Shown here piece by piece: positions 53,789 through 62,854 of a DNA stretch of 64,000 bases (position 1 is its first letter; every line of letters starts with the position of its first letter). Below the pieces are notes generated by a model. That model saw only the letters and a list, made by a program, of their open reading frames with translations. It searched no databases and had not been told where the DNA came from. The DNA is from an uncultured bacterium. Lineage in GTDB: Bacteria; Planctomycetota; UBA1135; GCA-002686595. Location: assembly GCA_937905825.1 (NCBI GenBank), contig CALCXM010000187.1, forward strand, positions 1 to 64,000, given 5' to 3'. Made by a program: the position numbers and the translations under genes.

Positions 53789-54634
53789 TTAGGCAGCGAG
53801 CTCCCGAATCTCTTCTCGGGCTAGCTCCACGAGTTCAATCGTCGTGCCTTCTTTCAATCCCAGGTAGCGCGGTACCAAGAGGAGCTCTTCGCGCACGGTG
53901 GTTCCTGAGAGAGCGGCGCTGACAACCGTGTCGGCCAAACTCACGATGAGAGTGAGTGGTTGATTCCTGATACGCACAGCGGGCAAGTGGTGGTTCTCGA
54001 TCGCATCCACCAGATCGCCCGGGAGACCGAGGATGTGCCCGATGACGGCGCCGACCTCCGTATGGCTAAATCCAAACATCTGCTGTTCTCTCATTTGGAG
54101 GATAGGAGCGTCGTGCTCCAGCAGTTGGGTCAGCTCAACGTAGGCCGCACGGAAAGCCCCGAACATGGAGAACATGCCTAGGTCGTGGATCAAGCCTACC
54201 GTGTAGAGGCCATCGTGCTGGTCTTGAGCCAGGTTCAGGTGCGTGAGGAAGCGCGAACCCAGAATGGTACAGATTCGACCGGTTGCGATAGCGTGGACCC
54301 ACATGGTCTTCGCATCGCCCAGCGTCTTGGGGTCGAGTCCATCGTAGAACCCCATGAGTTCAGCCTGCAGACTCAGATCATAGATTGTGTTCGAGCCGAG
54401 GATGCCGCAGGCCTGCTCGATGCTCGTCACGGGCTCTCGAACGCCGTAATGGGGGCTGTTCGCAAAGCCTACGACCCGTGCAGCGAGCGACGGGTCCTCA
54501 TCGACGATGGCCCCTACGTTCAGAGTTGTCTTCGTGGGGTCTGCTATCGCACTGCGAATGCGGGAGCTGACTCCGGGGAGCGAGGGGAGTAGAACGCTGG
54601 AGCGAATCCGTCCAATTTGGGCGAGGGTGACCAT
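53789..54634 (-). CDS. HDOD-domain signalling protein
   Basis: This 281-aa protein is a single HDOD domain: LPSLPGVSSRIRSAIADPTKTTLNVGAIVDEDPSLAARVVGFANSPHYG, then VTSIEQACGILGSNTIYDLSL, and the remnant metal region YTVGLIHDLGMFSMF, FGFSHTEVGAVIGHILGLP and NHHLP. HDOD proteins are HD-fold relatives often lacking full catalytic sets and acting in signalling, chemotaxis or cyclic-dinucleotide-linked pathways. The GLIHDLG motif keeps the His-Asp pair. It is co-directional with, and 24 bases downstream of, the receiver/CheX-like gene, so the pair is likely one operon. Confidence 0.88.
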   Translation of the reverse strand: MVTLAQIGRIRSSVLLPSLPGVSSRIRSAIADPTKTTLNVGAIVDEDPSLAARVVGFANSPHYGVREPVTSIEQACGILGSNTIYDLSLQAELMGFYDGLDPKTLGDAKTMWVHAIATGRICTILGSRFLTHLNLAQDQHDGLYTVGLIHDLGMFSMFGAFRAAYVELTQLLEHDAPILQMREQQMFGFSHTEVGAVIGHILGLPGDLVDAIENHHLPAVRIRNQPLTLIVSLADTVVSAALSGTTVREELLLVPRYLGLKEGTTIELVELAREEIRELAA

Positions 54635-54658
54635 GGTGATTCCTGGTGGTGCACGGCG

Positions 54659-55921
54659 TTACAGGCCGTATGTGAGAGGGGATGCCGCACGAAAGGGTGG
54701 TGTCACAACGAGGGAGTGGAGTTCTTGACCGCTTGAGTCGCGAACCCACCTGAGCTTTCTGATGTTCTGTCGAGTGAGGATCGTCCCCGGATTGAGCAGA
54801 GGGGCTCCAAGCTTCCCTTCGGCCCTGGGTGGCTCGACTAGGATGTCTCCGCACTCGAGCTCGCGGACGATCTTTGACTGGAGCTGCACTCGGACATCGA
54901 TGCGGGAGAACGCGATCTCAAGGTTGGCGCAAGACACGACGAAGTTCTCGCGCATGGCAGCAGGAGCAATGCCGCAACGCAGAACGGACCTCGGGCTCGT
55001 GTCCGGAATCAGCGTTGTCAGCACCTCTTGCCGCTGCTCCAACATCGTGGTCTTTAGGATCCCTTGAATGTTGTTCAGGTACTCTGCAAGCGCGTCCAGA
55101 GCTTCCTGGTCAGAGTCCGGCGTGTCACCAACCATGCAGGAGTAGAGGGAACGGAGGCTTGTCATCTCTCCGCTCACCTGCATGACAGTCCAGGTCGGCG
55201 GATTCATGCTAATGATCCCGCCCCTGGCGACCTCACTGGTTTGTTCCGGTACCCGTTCCAGAGCGGAGGCTACCTGCACACGCTTCAAGCCGAAGGATTC
55301 CGACACCTCCGAGAGAGCCAAGGCTGTCGGAGAGGACTGGGCGAATCCGGAAGGGAGATCCTCCTCAGCCAACAGCTCGCCTACGGTGGTTCCCCCCCTC
55401 GTCCTGGTCTGCTCGCTGGCAAGTGCTGGCTTCGCCTCTTTCGAGCATTGGGACCGAATGAATTCTCCGAGCAGACTGTGTCTACGGCAGAGGGTCTCAA
55501 GGGCCGACACTTGCTCCAACTGTTCGATCCGCAGTTCCACAGCGCGTTCGGCAACAGTCAGGCGGGCCACCAGCTCCAAGTAGTCGCTGGAGAGAAGCAC
55601 GAAGTCGTCCCCTCCAATCGACAACTCTCGAAGGAGTTCCCCGAGTGCGTCCGCATGGCTGATGAGGATGACATAGGGACGCATTCGCTCCTCAATCAGC
55701 CGTGCCCGCTTGAGCGTCGCCCGTCCGAGTTCGCAATGAATGTCTACCAAGAGAATCACGGCGGCACCGTGTCTATTGATGACTCGGAAAACCTGATCTT
55801 GGTTTTGGCTGACGTTCACCGCTCTGCCCGCCGCACCGAACAGGACCTCGATCGACTCTCCGAGGGACGGGGTCTCGGTCAGACAAATCACCTGAGCCAG
55901 GGAGCTCTTTCTGGAAATCAT
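54659..55921 (-). CDS. Receiver-domain protein with CheX-like C-terminal domain
   Basis: This 420-aa protein has an N-terminal response-regulator-like domain (residues about 8-125): SSLAQVICLTETP, the likely phospho-acceptor in ILLVDIHCE, VILISHADALG and DDFVLLSSDYLELVARL. A helical connector follows (about 130-160). The C-terminal half (about 230-380) has the layout of a CheX/CheC phosphatase: TWTVMQVSGEMTSLRSLY, ALDALAEYLNNIQGILKT (E-x-x-N equivalent EYLN), and AAMRENFVVSCANLEIAFSRIDVRV. This suggests phosphate removal from a receiver, possibly its own. No other chemotaxis genes are nearby. Assignment of the C-terminal half is by motif only. Confidence 0.7.
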   Translation of the reverse strand: MISRKSSLAQVICLTETPSLGESIEVLFGAAGRAVNVSQNQDQVFRVINRHGAAVILLVDIHCELGRATLKRARLIEERMRPYVILISHADALGELLRELSIGGDDFVLLSSDYLELVARLTVAERAVELRIEQLEQVSALETLCRRHSLLGEFIRSQCSKEAKPALASEQTRTRGGTTVGELLAEEDLPSGFAQSSPTALALSEVSESFGLKRVQVASALERVPEQTSEVARGGIISMNPPTWTVMQVSGEMTSLRSLYSCMVGDTPDSDQEALDALAEYLNNIQGILKTTMLEQRQEVLTTLIPDTSPRSVLRCGIAPAAMRENFVVSCANLEIAFSRIDVRVQLQSKIVRELECGDILVEPPRAEGKLGAPLLNPGTILTRQNIRKLRWVRDSSGQELHSLVVTPPFRAASPLTYGL

Positions 55922-56661
55922 GAGCGAGCGTCTCCCTGAGACTTCGATCTCACCGACTCGCTTTGCTCGAGACGGTGTGACTCTACTATGAGCACGACGC
56001 TCTGTTCGAAAGTGCGCTCTGAAGAGGAGTTACGTACTGGTTCGCAGATCACAATCAATTGATCGCCACAAGTCAAAGCGAGCGAAACGGAATCCAAGAA
56101 TTATCTATGGAGGTACCCCACACCAGGGAGAGAACCAAACTCTCCGCGAAGCGAGTGGCGTTGTTCCAATCCAGTTGTCGTGATCGCCGCAACATTCGCC
56201 CGAAGAACACCTCTCGCCCAACTGCAGCGGCGTGAACAATCGGCATCTCTGGAGGGAGCAGAACATCCCGAAAGGGCCCACCATTTGAATCTTCCACTGC
56301 ACCAGCGACGACTGCGAGGTACATCGCTGCCCCCAGAGCACTTGACGCGAAAGCTCAAGCGCAGGAGTCGGGTCGCAACCCCCGTGCTCAACAGAGAGCC
56401 CCTGCTCCAACTCGCCACGGCCGCCCGGACCAAGGCCTGAGGGAAGTGGGGGGCTGACAGAATCTCCATCGGCGTGGACCCCTCGCGGTCGCTCCCGCCG
56501 CTCCCTCCCGCGCTGTCGAGGGGCGACCGCCTGGAAGTTTCTCAACCCCCCAGGGACCACCCGAGAGGGCGGGGTCGATTCGGAGTAGCTGGGGAAGGGT
56601 CGCTTGCTAGACTGAAGTCGTCTCCGCCGGAACTTCTCGCTACCACTTGTGGACAAGACAA
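55922..56661. other. 740-bp region without a recognisable gene
   Basis: The interval lies upstream of both the receiver/CheX-like gene (minus) and the RCC1-like gene (plus), so it must hold two promoters. Frames in both directions are short, Arg/Pro/Ser-rich and do not look like protein. I see no repeat, RNA gene or strong hairpin. It could contain decayed sequence. Confidence 0.5.
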
Positions 56662-58035
56662 ATGACTTCAAACCTCGCTCGCACTTCTTCCTCCCTTCCG
56701 CTTGGGGTCCTTCTTTCCGTTTGCTTCCTCGCAGGTCCGGGGACGGCCCAGGGCCGCATCCATGGCTGGGGCTCGGACCTTGAAGGACAGATCAGCAACA
56801 TTCCCGCGGGCAACGACTTCATCAAGGTCGCAGGCGGCGGAGTGAATGCCTTGGCCCTGCGCGCCGACGGCACCTTGGCCGCATGGGGACACGACATCAA
56901 CAACCAGGTCTCAGACACGCCGACGGGAAACGATTTCGTCGACATCGCACGGAGTTCGACTCACTCCCTGGCCTTGCGTTCGGACGGAACCCTCGCCTCC
57001 TGGGGAGCGAACATCTTCGGTACTGTGACCCAAACACCGACTCTGGATGGGTTCGTCGACATCGCCACGGGCAGGAACTTTTCCGTCGCGGTACGCTCCA
57101 ACCGAAGAGTTCTCAGGTGGGGCGACGATAGCCAGGGCATCATCTCCCAGGGACCCACGGCTCCACGTTATTTGGCAGTCGGTTGCGGGGAAAGCGGCGC
57201 GATCGCCTTGCGAGAAGACAGCTCACTGACGGCCTGGGGCAACGCCGGCCCCGGTGCACCGACCAGCCCTGGCTTCGCCCAGATGGATGGGGGCCAGCAG
57301 CACTTCGTCGCCCTACGAACGGACGGGACCATTGGCGCCTGGGGCTCCGACTTGTATGGGGCTGTATCGGCAGCGCCCACCACGGCAGGCTTCAAGCAAG
57401 TCTGCGCGACGAAGCTCACCTCCTTTGCCTTGCGTGAGGACGGAACCATCGTCTCCTGGGGGTTGGACCAGCAGGGCCTCATCACGGATACGCCGACCTT
57501 CGACAACGTCCTCTTCATAGACGGCGGAGTGGACACGGTGTACGCCATTCGGGCTGACAACCGCGGCACGAGCTATTGCGCCGGTGATGGAAGCGGTGGA
57601 GCTTGTCCTTGCGCCAACAATGGTTCAGCCGGTCATGGCTGTGCGAACTCAACGGGCAACGGCGGAGCGCAACTAACGGCCTACGGCGACGCGTCCTACC
57701 TCCTGGATAGCTTTGGCTTCGACGTCGAAGGCGTCCCCGCCAACTCACCTGGATTGCTTTTGCGAGGAGCGAACCAACTCAACCAAGGCTCGGGCAACGC
57801 CCTCGGCAGTGGACTGCTCTGCTTGGGTGGCTCCGTCATGCGCTCTCAGTTGCAGGTGTCTACACCTTGGGGAACCACGAGTTTCATCGATTTCAACGGT
57901 GCTCCATTTGTGTCAACAGCCCTGGGAGTCGGCACCCCTATCCAATACCAGTTCTGGTACCGCGACAACGCCAGTACCTGCGCCGGCGGAGCCTTCAACT
58001 TCAGCAACGGCTGGGTTGTCGAGTGGCAGTTGTAA
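56662..58035 (+). CDS. Secreted RCC1-like beta-propeller surface protein
   Basis: This 457-aa exported protein has a signal peptide (LPLGVLLSVCFLAGPGTAQ). Residues about 30-310 hold seven repeats of about 40 residues with the RCC1 pattern (GRIHGWGSDLEGQISNIPAGNDFIKVAGGGVNALALRADGTLAAWG, repeated as HSLALRSDGTLASWG, HFVALRTDGTIGAWG, TSFALREDGTIVSWG). From about 312 a C-terminal module follows: GTSYCAGDGSGGACPCANNGSAGHGCANS, a Gly-rich beta part, and QYQFWYRD with FSNGWVVEW at the end. This module is related to the end of the beta-helix protein at 1161-4307. A truncated relative lies at 60121. The role is probably surface binding (inferred). Confidence 0.88.
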   Translation: MTSNLARTSSSLPLGVLLSVCFLAGPGTAQGRIHGWGSDLEGQISNIPAGNDFIKVAGGGVNALALRADGTLAAWGHDINNQVSDTPTGNDFVDIARSSTHSLALRSDGTLASWGANIFGTVTQTPTLDGFVDIATGRNFSVAVRSNRRVLRWGDDSQGIISQGPTAPRYLAVGCGESGAIALREDSSLTAWGNAGPGAPTSPGFAQMDGGQQHFVALRTDGTIGAWGSDLYGAVSAAPTTAGFKQVCATKLTSFALREDGTIVSWGLDQQGLITDTPTFDNVLFIDGGVDTVYAIRADNRGTSYCAGDGSGGACPCANNGSAGHGCANSTGNGGAQLTAYGDASYLLDSFGFDVEGVPANSPGLLLRGANQLNQGSGNALGSGLLCLGGSVMRSQLQVSTPWGTTSFIDFNGAPFVSTALGVGTPIQYQFWYRDNASTCAGGAFNFSNGWVVEWQL

Positions 58036-58116
58036 CAGGGGATTGGACGGATCCAACGCCTGAGTAACCGGCGACCCGCATCCACAGATCGGGCTTCACC
58101 CAGTTAGAGCCCCGCG

Positions 58117-59937
58117 CTAGTCACAAAGCTCAAGGGTCAGCTCGGCTGGAGCCACGGCGGAGAGAGTCACTCGCGACTCGATCGGCGGGCAGTCCTTGTA
58201 GCCTTGAAACGAGACGGTGACACTCCCGGAGTGGTAGTACTTCATGCGGGGCTTGGAAACTCTGTTGTCCGCCTCAAGCCCGTAAACGCTGTTGGGCGCC
58301 AGCACTTCGCCGGCCTCATCCCGGAGGGTCAGATATTCAATGAACTCCATCGCAGGCACACTCACGGCTCTCCCATCGGACACGAGCTCCAGGTTCAACC
58401 AAGTCTCGGCGGCTGGACTCAGTTCCACAAGTCCTGCGCCTTGCCCTGGAGGCGTAGGAATGGTTCCAGACCAAGGAAGATAACCGGGTGCCTGGACGAA
58501 CAGCCTCGGGTCGGGATTGGTTGTGGCCAGCTCCCATAGACCCTCCGCTTCTTGCGCCTTCGGGATGGGCCAGGAGCCGCCGTTCTGCGCGAACAGCGCG
58601 ACGCCGGCCTCGGCCTGCGGGACATCCAACCCAGTGATGGCATCCACCACGCGGAACAACGCGACCCTCTCAGATGTTAGGTCGATGGTGAGGTGCGCTG
58701 GCTGTCCAACAACGATTTCAAAGGGCACCTCCACCAGGTCGGGGTGCAACTCCATCCGATACAGTCCAGCCGACAGGTTCTTGAACTCAACCGTTCTCAA
58801 CTCGCGCCGTGACTCACCTTCGCCAGGCTCCAGCTCCGATTCCTGCAACCGTGAGCCCGCTTCATCCAGGACGTACAAGGCCACCCGTCGGGCAGCGAGT
58901 CGACTCTTGAATCGCACCTCGCAATGAACGGAACCGCTAGCTGCCCCTGCTCGAAGCTCTACTTCGATCGAGTCCTTTGCGCTGTCCGCGGGAACCGTGA
59001 AGGCTTTCGAGTCCAAGGTGTTGAACGAGCCGAAGGCGTCGGTCGCATGCTCAAGGACTGCTGTGTAGCTCCCGGGGGCTAACCACGACTCGGCCACCCC
59101 ATCCGGCACGCTTGCAAGCGAGCCCGAGTTCGAACCGAGCAGGAGTCTGGCGTAGAGTTCGGGACCCTTCCGCAGGGACACGACCGCTCCCTCGTATCCA
59201 ACAACCCGCGCGACAAACCGAACCAACTGTCCCCGGACAAGTCCCACGTTCACTTGGGCGTCCGTTGCCCCCACCGTTATCCTTCCCGTTTGGTATCCAG
59301 GCGCGCTGATGCTGACCTTTGTTGGAGCTGATACTGCCGGGAGCGTGAGCTTCCCTCCGATTCCCTGCGAGTGCCCTGCCGCCCATTGATGGCCGAAGGA
59401 AGCGGCGGCTGATTCGATCGCCAGCATTGATTCGGAATCGTGGACGTGAAGGATGCTCCCGGAGGTCAGCTCAAGCCGATAGACCCCTTGGTTGATTTCC
59501 CTACCGGGGGTGTTCACCTCTGGCTCCTTCCCCAGGAACCCATCCACGACGAAGGAACCCGGGACGATTGCCGAAGCACTTGGTCCCGGAAACCGAAACG
59601 CGCTGGGGGCATGAGAGCGCACGGCAGTTCCATCCTCGGCCGTCGCCACACACACTCGCCAGGAGTACGGCCTTCCCTCCCACGTAACTACGAGATGGGT
59701 GTACTTGTTCTTAGGAATGGCTTCCACGATTTCCGAGTCGCCAAGTTGGACCGGTTGCCGTTCCAGAGTCACCGGAGGCCTGTCGCTGCCAATCGGACTG
59801 ATCTGGGCAGAACCGCTTGGGCCCCCATAAGGCAGCACGCTCTGGCTGTTGTCTACGCGTCCTGAAGACCGGATCACCACAAGGCAGCATCCAGCCAAAA
59901 GAAGCGCCATTGCCAGAATTCTAAGTCTCATGGACAT
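58117..59937 (-). CDS. Exported or lipid-anchored beta-sandwich repeat protein
   Basis: This 606-aa protein has an N-terminal hydrophobic leader (MRLRILAMALLLAGCCLVVIR) with LLAGC resembling a lipobox. The bulk is successive beta-sandwich-like modules of the carboxypeptidase-regulatory/Ig type: KLTLPAVSAPTKVSISAPGYQTGRITVGA, WLAPGSYTAVLEHA, FKNLSAGLYRMELHPDLVEVPFEIVVG, RLFVQAPGYLPWSG and VTVSFQGYKDCPPIESRVTLS. No enzyme motif is visible. It sits between the intact and truncated RCC1-like genes, convergent with the intact one. Start at 59937 or 59931. Confidence 0.75.
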   Translation of the reverse strand: MSMRLRILAMALLLAGCCLVVIRSSGRVDNSQSVLPYGGPSGSAQISPIGSDRPPVTLERQPVQLGDSEIVEAIPKNKYTHLVVTWEGRPYSWRVCVATAEDGTAVRSHAPSAFRFPGPSASAIVPGSFVVDGFLGKEPEVNTPGREINQGVYRLELTSGSILHVHDSESMLAIESAAASFGHQWAAGHSQGIGGKLTLPAVSAPTKVSISAPGYQTGRITVGATDAQVNVGLVRGQLVRFVARVVGYEGAVVSLRKGPELYARLLLGSNSGSLASVPDGVAESWLAPGSYTAVLEHATDAFGSFNTLDSKAFTVPADSAKDSIEVELRAGAASGSVHCEVRFKSRLAARRVALYVLDEAGSRLQESELEPGEGESRRELRTVEFKNLSAGLYRMELHPDLVEVPFEIVVGQPAHLTIDLTSERVALFRVVDAITGLDVPQAEAGVALFAQNGGSWPIPKAQEAEGLWELATTNPDPRLFVQAPGYLPWSGTIPTPPGQGAGLVELSPAAETWLNLELVSDGRAVSVPAMEFIEYLTLRDEAGEVLAPNSVYGLEADNRVSKPRMKYYHSGSVTVSFQGYKDCPPIESRVTLSAVAPAELTLELCD

Positions 59938-60120
59938 TCGGTGTGGCGATGGAGTCAGCGCCGACAACAATTGGGAAGTCCCGTCCCCATCCTCTCAAGC
60001 GGAGCAGTCAGCGGAGCGCGGCCGTGCGGGGTCGAATCGGGATGGCGAGGTACACCTTGAATGATATCCTCGACTCTTGGTTCTCGCTGCCGCTCTCGGA
60101 ACCACACCTGGAGAATTGCA

Positions 60121-60387
60121 ATGGCTCGGAATTCAGCTCGCCCTGGATCCCTTCGCTCATTCGCCGCTGCTTGCACCGCCCTCGTGCTTGGTGGCCTCGC
60201 GTCCGTACAAACCCAAGGGCGAATTCATGCCTGGGATTCTGCTGAGCACGAACAGTTCAGCACCCTCTCTAGCGGGAACGACTTCATCCAAATCGCGGGC
60301 GGCGGGAGCGCGAATCCAGCGCGCAAACTTCACGCGCAAGACCTCACCCCGTCGGCGGACAAGATCACGCCGGTGCTCGGGGCTTAG
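60121..60387 (+). pseudogene. Truncated RCC1-like surface protein gene
   Basis: The frame starts MARNSARPGS with a signal peptide (AAACTALVLGGLASVQTQ), then GRIHAWDSAEHEQFSTLSSGNDFIQIAGGGSA. This aligns with residues about 30-62 of the intact RCC1-like protein at 56662. Similarity stops abruptly near 60313. The remaining 25 codons are unrelated and run into the 3-prime end of the convergent SDR gene. About 400 residues are missing, so this is a 5-prime remnant of a paralogue, probably left by deletion or recombination at the SDR gene end. Confidence 0.8.
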
Positions 60388-61124
60388 CGCAAGCCCACGC
60401 CGCCGTCGACGGGTAGGATCACGCCGGTGATGGCGGAGGCTCTTGGGCTGGCGAGGAAGGCGACGGTGGCCGCGATTTCGTCGGGAGTGCCGGGGCGGCC
60501 GATGGGCGTGGCGGCGGTCAGGTGGGCGCGGGTTGCGGGATCGATCTTCTCGAGCGTCCGCGCGGTTTCGACGAGACCCGGTTCGACGAGATTGCAAGTA
60601 ACCCCGTAGCGACCGACTTCCGCGGCGACGCTGCGGGTTAGTCCTTCGAGACCTGCCTTCGCCGTGGAGTACGCCACTTGCCCTACCGCACCGAGACGGC
60701 CGGCCACGGAACCGATGTGGATCACGCGACCCCAACCGGCGGACTTCATGGCGGGCAAAACGAATTGAGTCAGGCGCAGGGCGGCGACCAGGTCCACGTC
60801 GAGCACGGCCTGGATCTCTTCGGGCGCGATGTCTTCCAAGGGGCCGTAGGTTGCGAAGACCGCAGCATTGTTCACGAGGATGTCGATCGGTTGCTTGACC
60901 TTGGCCATGTGCTCGAAGAGTTCTGGCGAGCGGATGTCGCCGGCCAGAGCTTGGGCACGGAAGCCTTCCTTGCGAATCTGCTCCCCCACCGCTTCGATGC
61001 GCTGCATGGTGCGCGCAACCAGCACAAGTTCAGCCCCTTGCCGCGCGAGGTGCATGGCGATGGCCGCGCCGATGCCCGTGCCTGCTCCCGTGACGAGGGC
61101 GGTCTTGCCGGCTAGCTCGGTCAA
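60384..61124 (-). CDS. Short-chain dehydrogenase/reductase
   Basis: This 246-aa classical SDR has cofactor loop TGAGTGIGAAIA at about 12-23, DILVNNAAVF, catalytic Ser in IHIGSVAGRLG, and YSTAK (Tyr and Lys) near 151-155, ending GRPGTPDEIAATVAFLASP and ITGVILPVDGG. It reduces or oxidises an unknown carbonyl or alcohol; FabG-like. It starts at TTG 61124; that TTG overlaps the TGA of the upstream HD-hydrolase gene (TTGA), so translation is coupled. Its 3-prime end meets the truncated RCC1-like remnant, with the last bases overlapping. Confidence 0.93.
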   Translation of the reverse strand: MTELAGKTALVTGAGTGIGAAIAMHLARQGAELVLVARTMQRIEAVGEQIRKEGFRAQALAGDIRSPELFEHMAKVKQPIDILVNNAAVFATYGPLEDIAPEEIQAVLDVDLVAALRLTQFVLPAMKSAGWGRVIHIGSVAGRLGAVGQVAYSTAKAGLEGLTRSVAAEVGRYGVTCNLVEPGLVETARTLEKIDPATRAHLTAATPIGRPGTPDEIAATVAFLASPRASAITGVILPVDGGVGLR

Positions 61125-61699
61125 CCCGCGCTGTTCGCTTGCCCCATCAGGCCGAGCTCTGCGCCGTGCCCGCGCAGGGCGTCGATAATGAATTGGATGT
61201 GCTCGGTGGGATCCACCTCGAGCATTTCCATGCCAGCAGTGACTTCATCCCGTTCCACCTTGGCGGCGAAGGATTTGTTCTTGAGCTTCTTTTTCACGGA
61301 CTTTGGCGTCAGGGAGGCGATGCCGTCCGGACGCACATGACAACAAGCGCCGACAAAACCAGTCAACTCGTCGCAAGCGAGCAAGGCCTTGTCCAAGGTA
61401 CTGTCGTAGGAAACGCCCCACTTCGTGTAGTGCGCGGAGATCGCGTGGGCGATTTGCTCTTCCCCTTCTTCGCGCAACCAAGCGACCACTCTTGCGGGAT
61501 GCTCATCAGGCCAAGCTTCGTAATCTGCGTCGTGCAGGAGACCGGCCAAACCCCAGGACGGCACGTCTTCCTCGCCCTTCCCATAGCGCAAGGCAGCGGC
61601 GCGCATCACGATCTCCACCGCGCGAGCGTGGTTGAGCAGAGCGTCCGACTTCGTCCACTCCCGTAGCTTTTGTTCCGCGAGGTCCTGAGTGAGCGCCAT
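61121..61699 (-). CDS. HD-domain phosphohydrolase-like protein
   Basis: This 192-aa protein has an HD fold: LNHARAVEIVMRAAALRYG supplies the first His, LLHDADYEAWPDEHPARVV the HD pair, IAHAISAHYTKWG later His residues, and LLACDELTGFVGACCHVRPDG the final Asp. Full metal-ligand retention suggests an active metal-dependent phosphohydrolase; the substrate is unknown. It lies between ilvE (12-base gap) and the SDR gene (overlapping stop/start) in one operon. Confidence 0.88.
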   Translation of the reverse strand: MALTQDLAEQKLREWTKSDALLNHARAVEIVMRAAALRYGKGEEDVPSWGLAGLLHDADYEAWPDEHPARVVAWLREEGEEQIAHAISAHYTKWGVSYDSTLDKALLACDELTGFVGACCHVRPDGIASLTPKSVKKKLKNKSFAAKVERDEVTAGMEMLEVDPTEHIQFIIDALRGHGAELGLMGQANSAG

Positions 61700-61711
61700 G
61701 GGTTGTCCTAG

Positions 61712-62632
61712 TTAAACTTGAGTGAGCCAGCCGTGCCGATCCGGGACACGACCGAGCAAGATGTCAAAGTAAGCAGCCTGCAGTTGTTTCGTGATCGGAC
61801 CGGCCTTGCCTTCCGCGACGAGCTTGCCATCCACGGAGCGAATGGGCGTGATCTCCGCCGCGGTGCCCGTAAAGAAGACTTCCTCCGAAGTGTAGAGCAG
61901 CTCGCGCGGGATGCGCATTTGCTCGACTGTCAGCCCTAGGTCTTTGGCCAGTTGAATCGCGTAACCGCGGGTGATGCCCGGCAAAATCGAGTTGCCCAGG
62001 GGCGGAGTGAGCAAGGCTCCTTCGCGCACAAAGAAGATGTTCTCGCCGCTACCCTCGCAAACGTAGCCATCCACATCGAGCACCACACCCTCCGCGTAGC
62101 CGTGGCGCTTGGCCTCGGTCACCACCAGTTGCGAGTTCAGGTAGTTGCCAGCAGCTTTCGCCATGGCGGGGTGGGTGTCAGGAGCCATGCGGCGCCAGCT
62201 CGAGACACCGACATCCACCCCTTGCTGCAAAGCATCCGCTCCCATCAAGGAGCCCCAAGGGAACGCAGCCACGGCGACTTCTACTGGAGCGTCGGTCGGA
62301 TCCACTCCGAGCTCACCATAACCCCGGAACACGAAGGGCCGGATGTAGCAGGCTTCGTGACCGGTATCGCGCACGGTTTCCACCACGGCCTTGACGATCT
62401 CCGCCGGCGTGAAGGGAATCGGCATGCCGATGATCTTGCAGGTGTCGAAGAGCCGGTCCACGTGTTGCTTGAGCCCGACGATGTTCGGACCCTTCTCGCC
62501 TTTGTAGGCGCGAATCCCTTCAAACGCCCCACTGCCGTAGTGGATGACGTGGGACAGGATGTGAACCTGAGCTTGGTCCCAAGGAATGAGCTCACCGTTG
62601 AACCACAGGCGTTCGGAAGGGATGACTTTCAT
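61712..62632 (-). CDS. ilvE: Branched-chain amino acid aminotransferase
   Basis: This 306-aa fold-type IV transaminase converts branched-chain 2-oxoacids to Leu, Ile and Val. Typical residues are WFNGELIPWDQAQVHILSHVIHYGSGAFEGIRAY, YIRPFVFRGYGELGV, the PLP Lys in MAKAAGNYLNSQLVVTEAKRHGY, LDVDGYVCEGSGENIFFV and VFFTGTAAEITPI. Length matches IlvE. The ATG at 62632 fits the family start (MKVIPSERLWFNGE). It is upstream of the HD hydrolase and SDR genes in the same direction and separated from korB by a terminator. Confidence 0.95.
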   Translation of the reverse strand: MKVIPSERLWFNGELIPWDQAQVHILSHVIHYGSGAFEGIRAYKGEKGPNIVGLKQHVDRLFDTCKIIGMPIPFTPAEIVKAVVETVRDTGHEACYIRPFVFRGYGELGVDPTDAPVEVAVAAFPWGSLMGADALQQGVDVGVSSWRRMAPDTHPAMAKAAGNYLNSQLVVTEAKRHGYAEGVVLDVDGYVCEGSGENIFFVREGALLTPPLGNSILPGITRGYAIQLAKDLGLTVEQMRIPRELLYTSEEVFFTGTAAEITPIRSVDGKLVAEGKAGPITKQLQAAYFDILLGRVPDRHGWLTQV

Positions 62633-62774
62633 GGCCGCAAATATACGGAAAGCGGCTGCCAAAAGGGGACAGGTTCTGGGGCACGATCACGACCTGCTGC
62701 CCTTGAAAAGCGAGTCTCAGGGCCCAGCCGTCTCTGGTGACATCCCCCCCCGAGCCGCCGCGCATCAACGAAAG

Positions 62775-62809
62775 AAGCGCGATCCCCGCCATCGGAGGGA
62801 ATCGCGCTT
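62775..62809 (-). terminator. Hairpin terminator after korB
   Basis: AAGCGCGAT at 62775-62783 pairs with ATCGCGCTT at 62801-62809, with further CCC/GGG pairing inside. Read on the minus strand it is followed by CTTTCGTTG. It lies 45 bases after the korB stop and separates it from ilvE. Confidence 0.75.
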
Positions 62810-62854
62810 GGAAGTCAGTCGCGGGCCCCGTTCAGGACCCAGACCCGCGGGACG

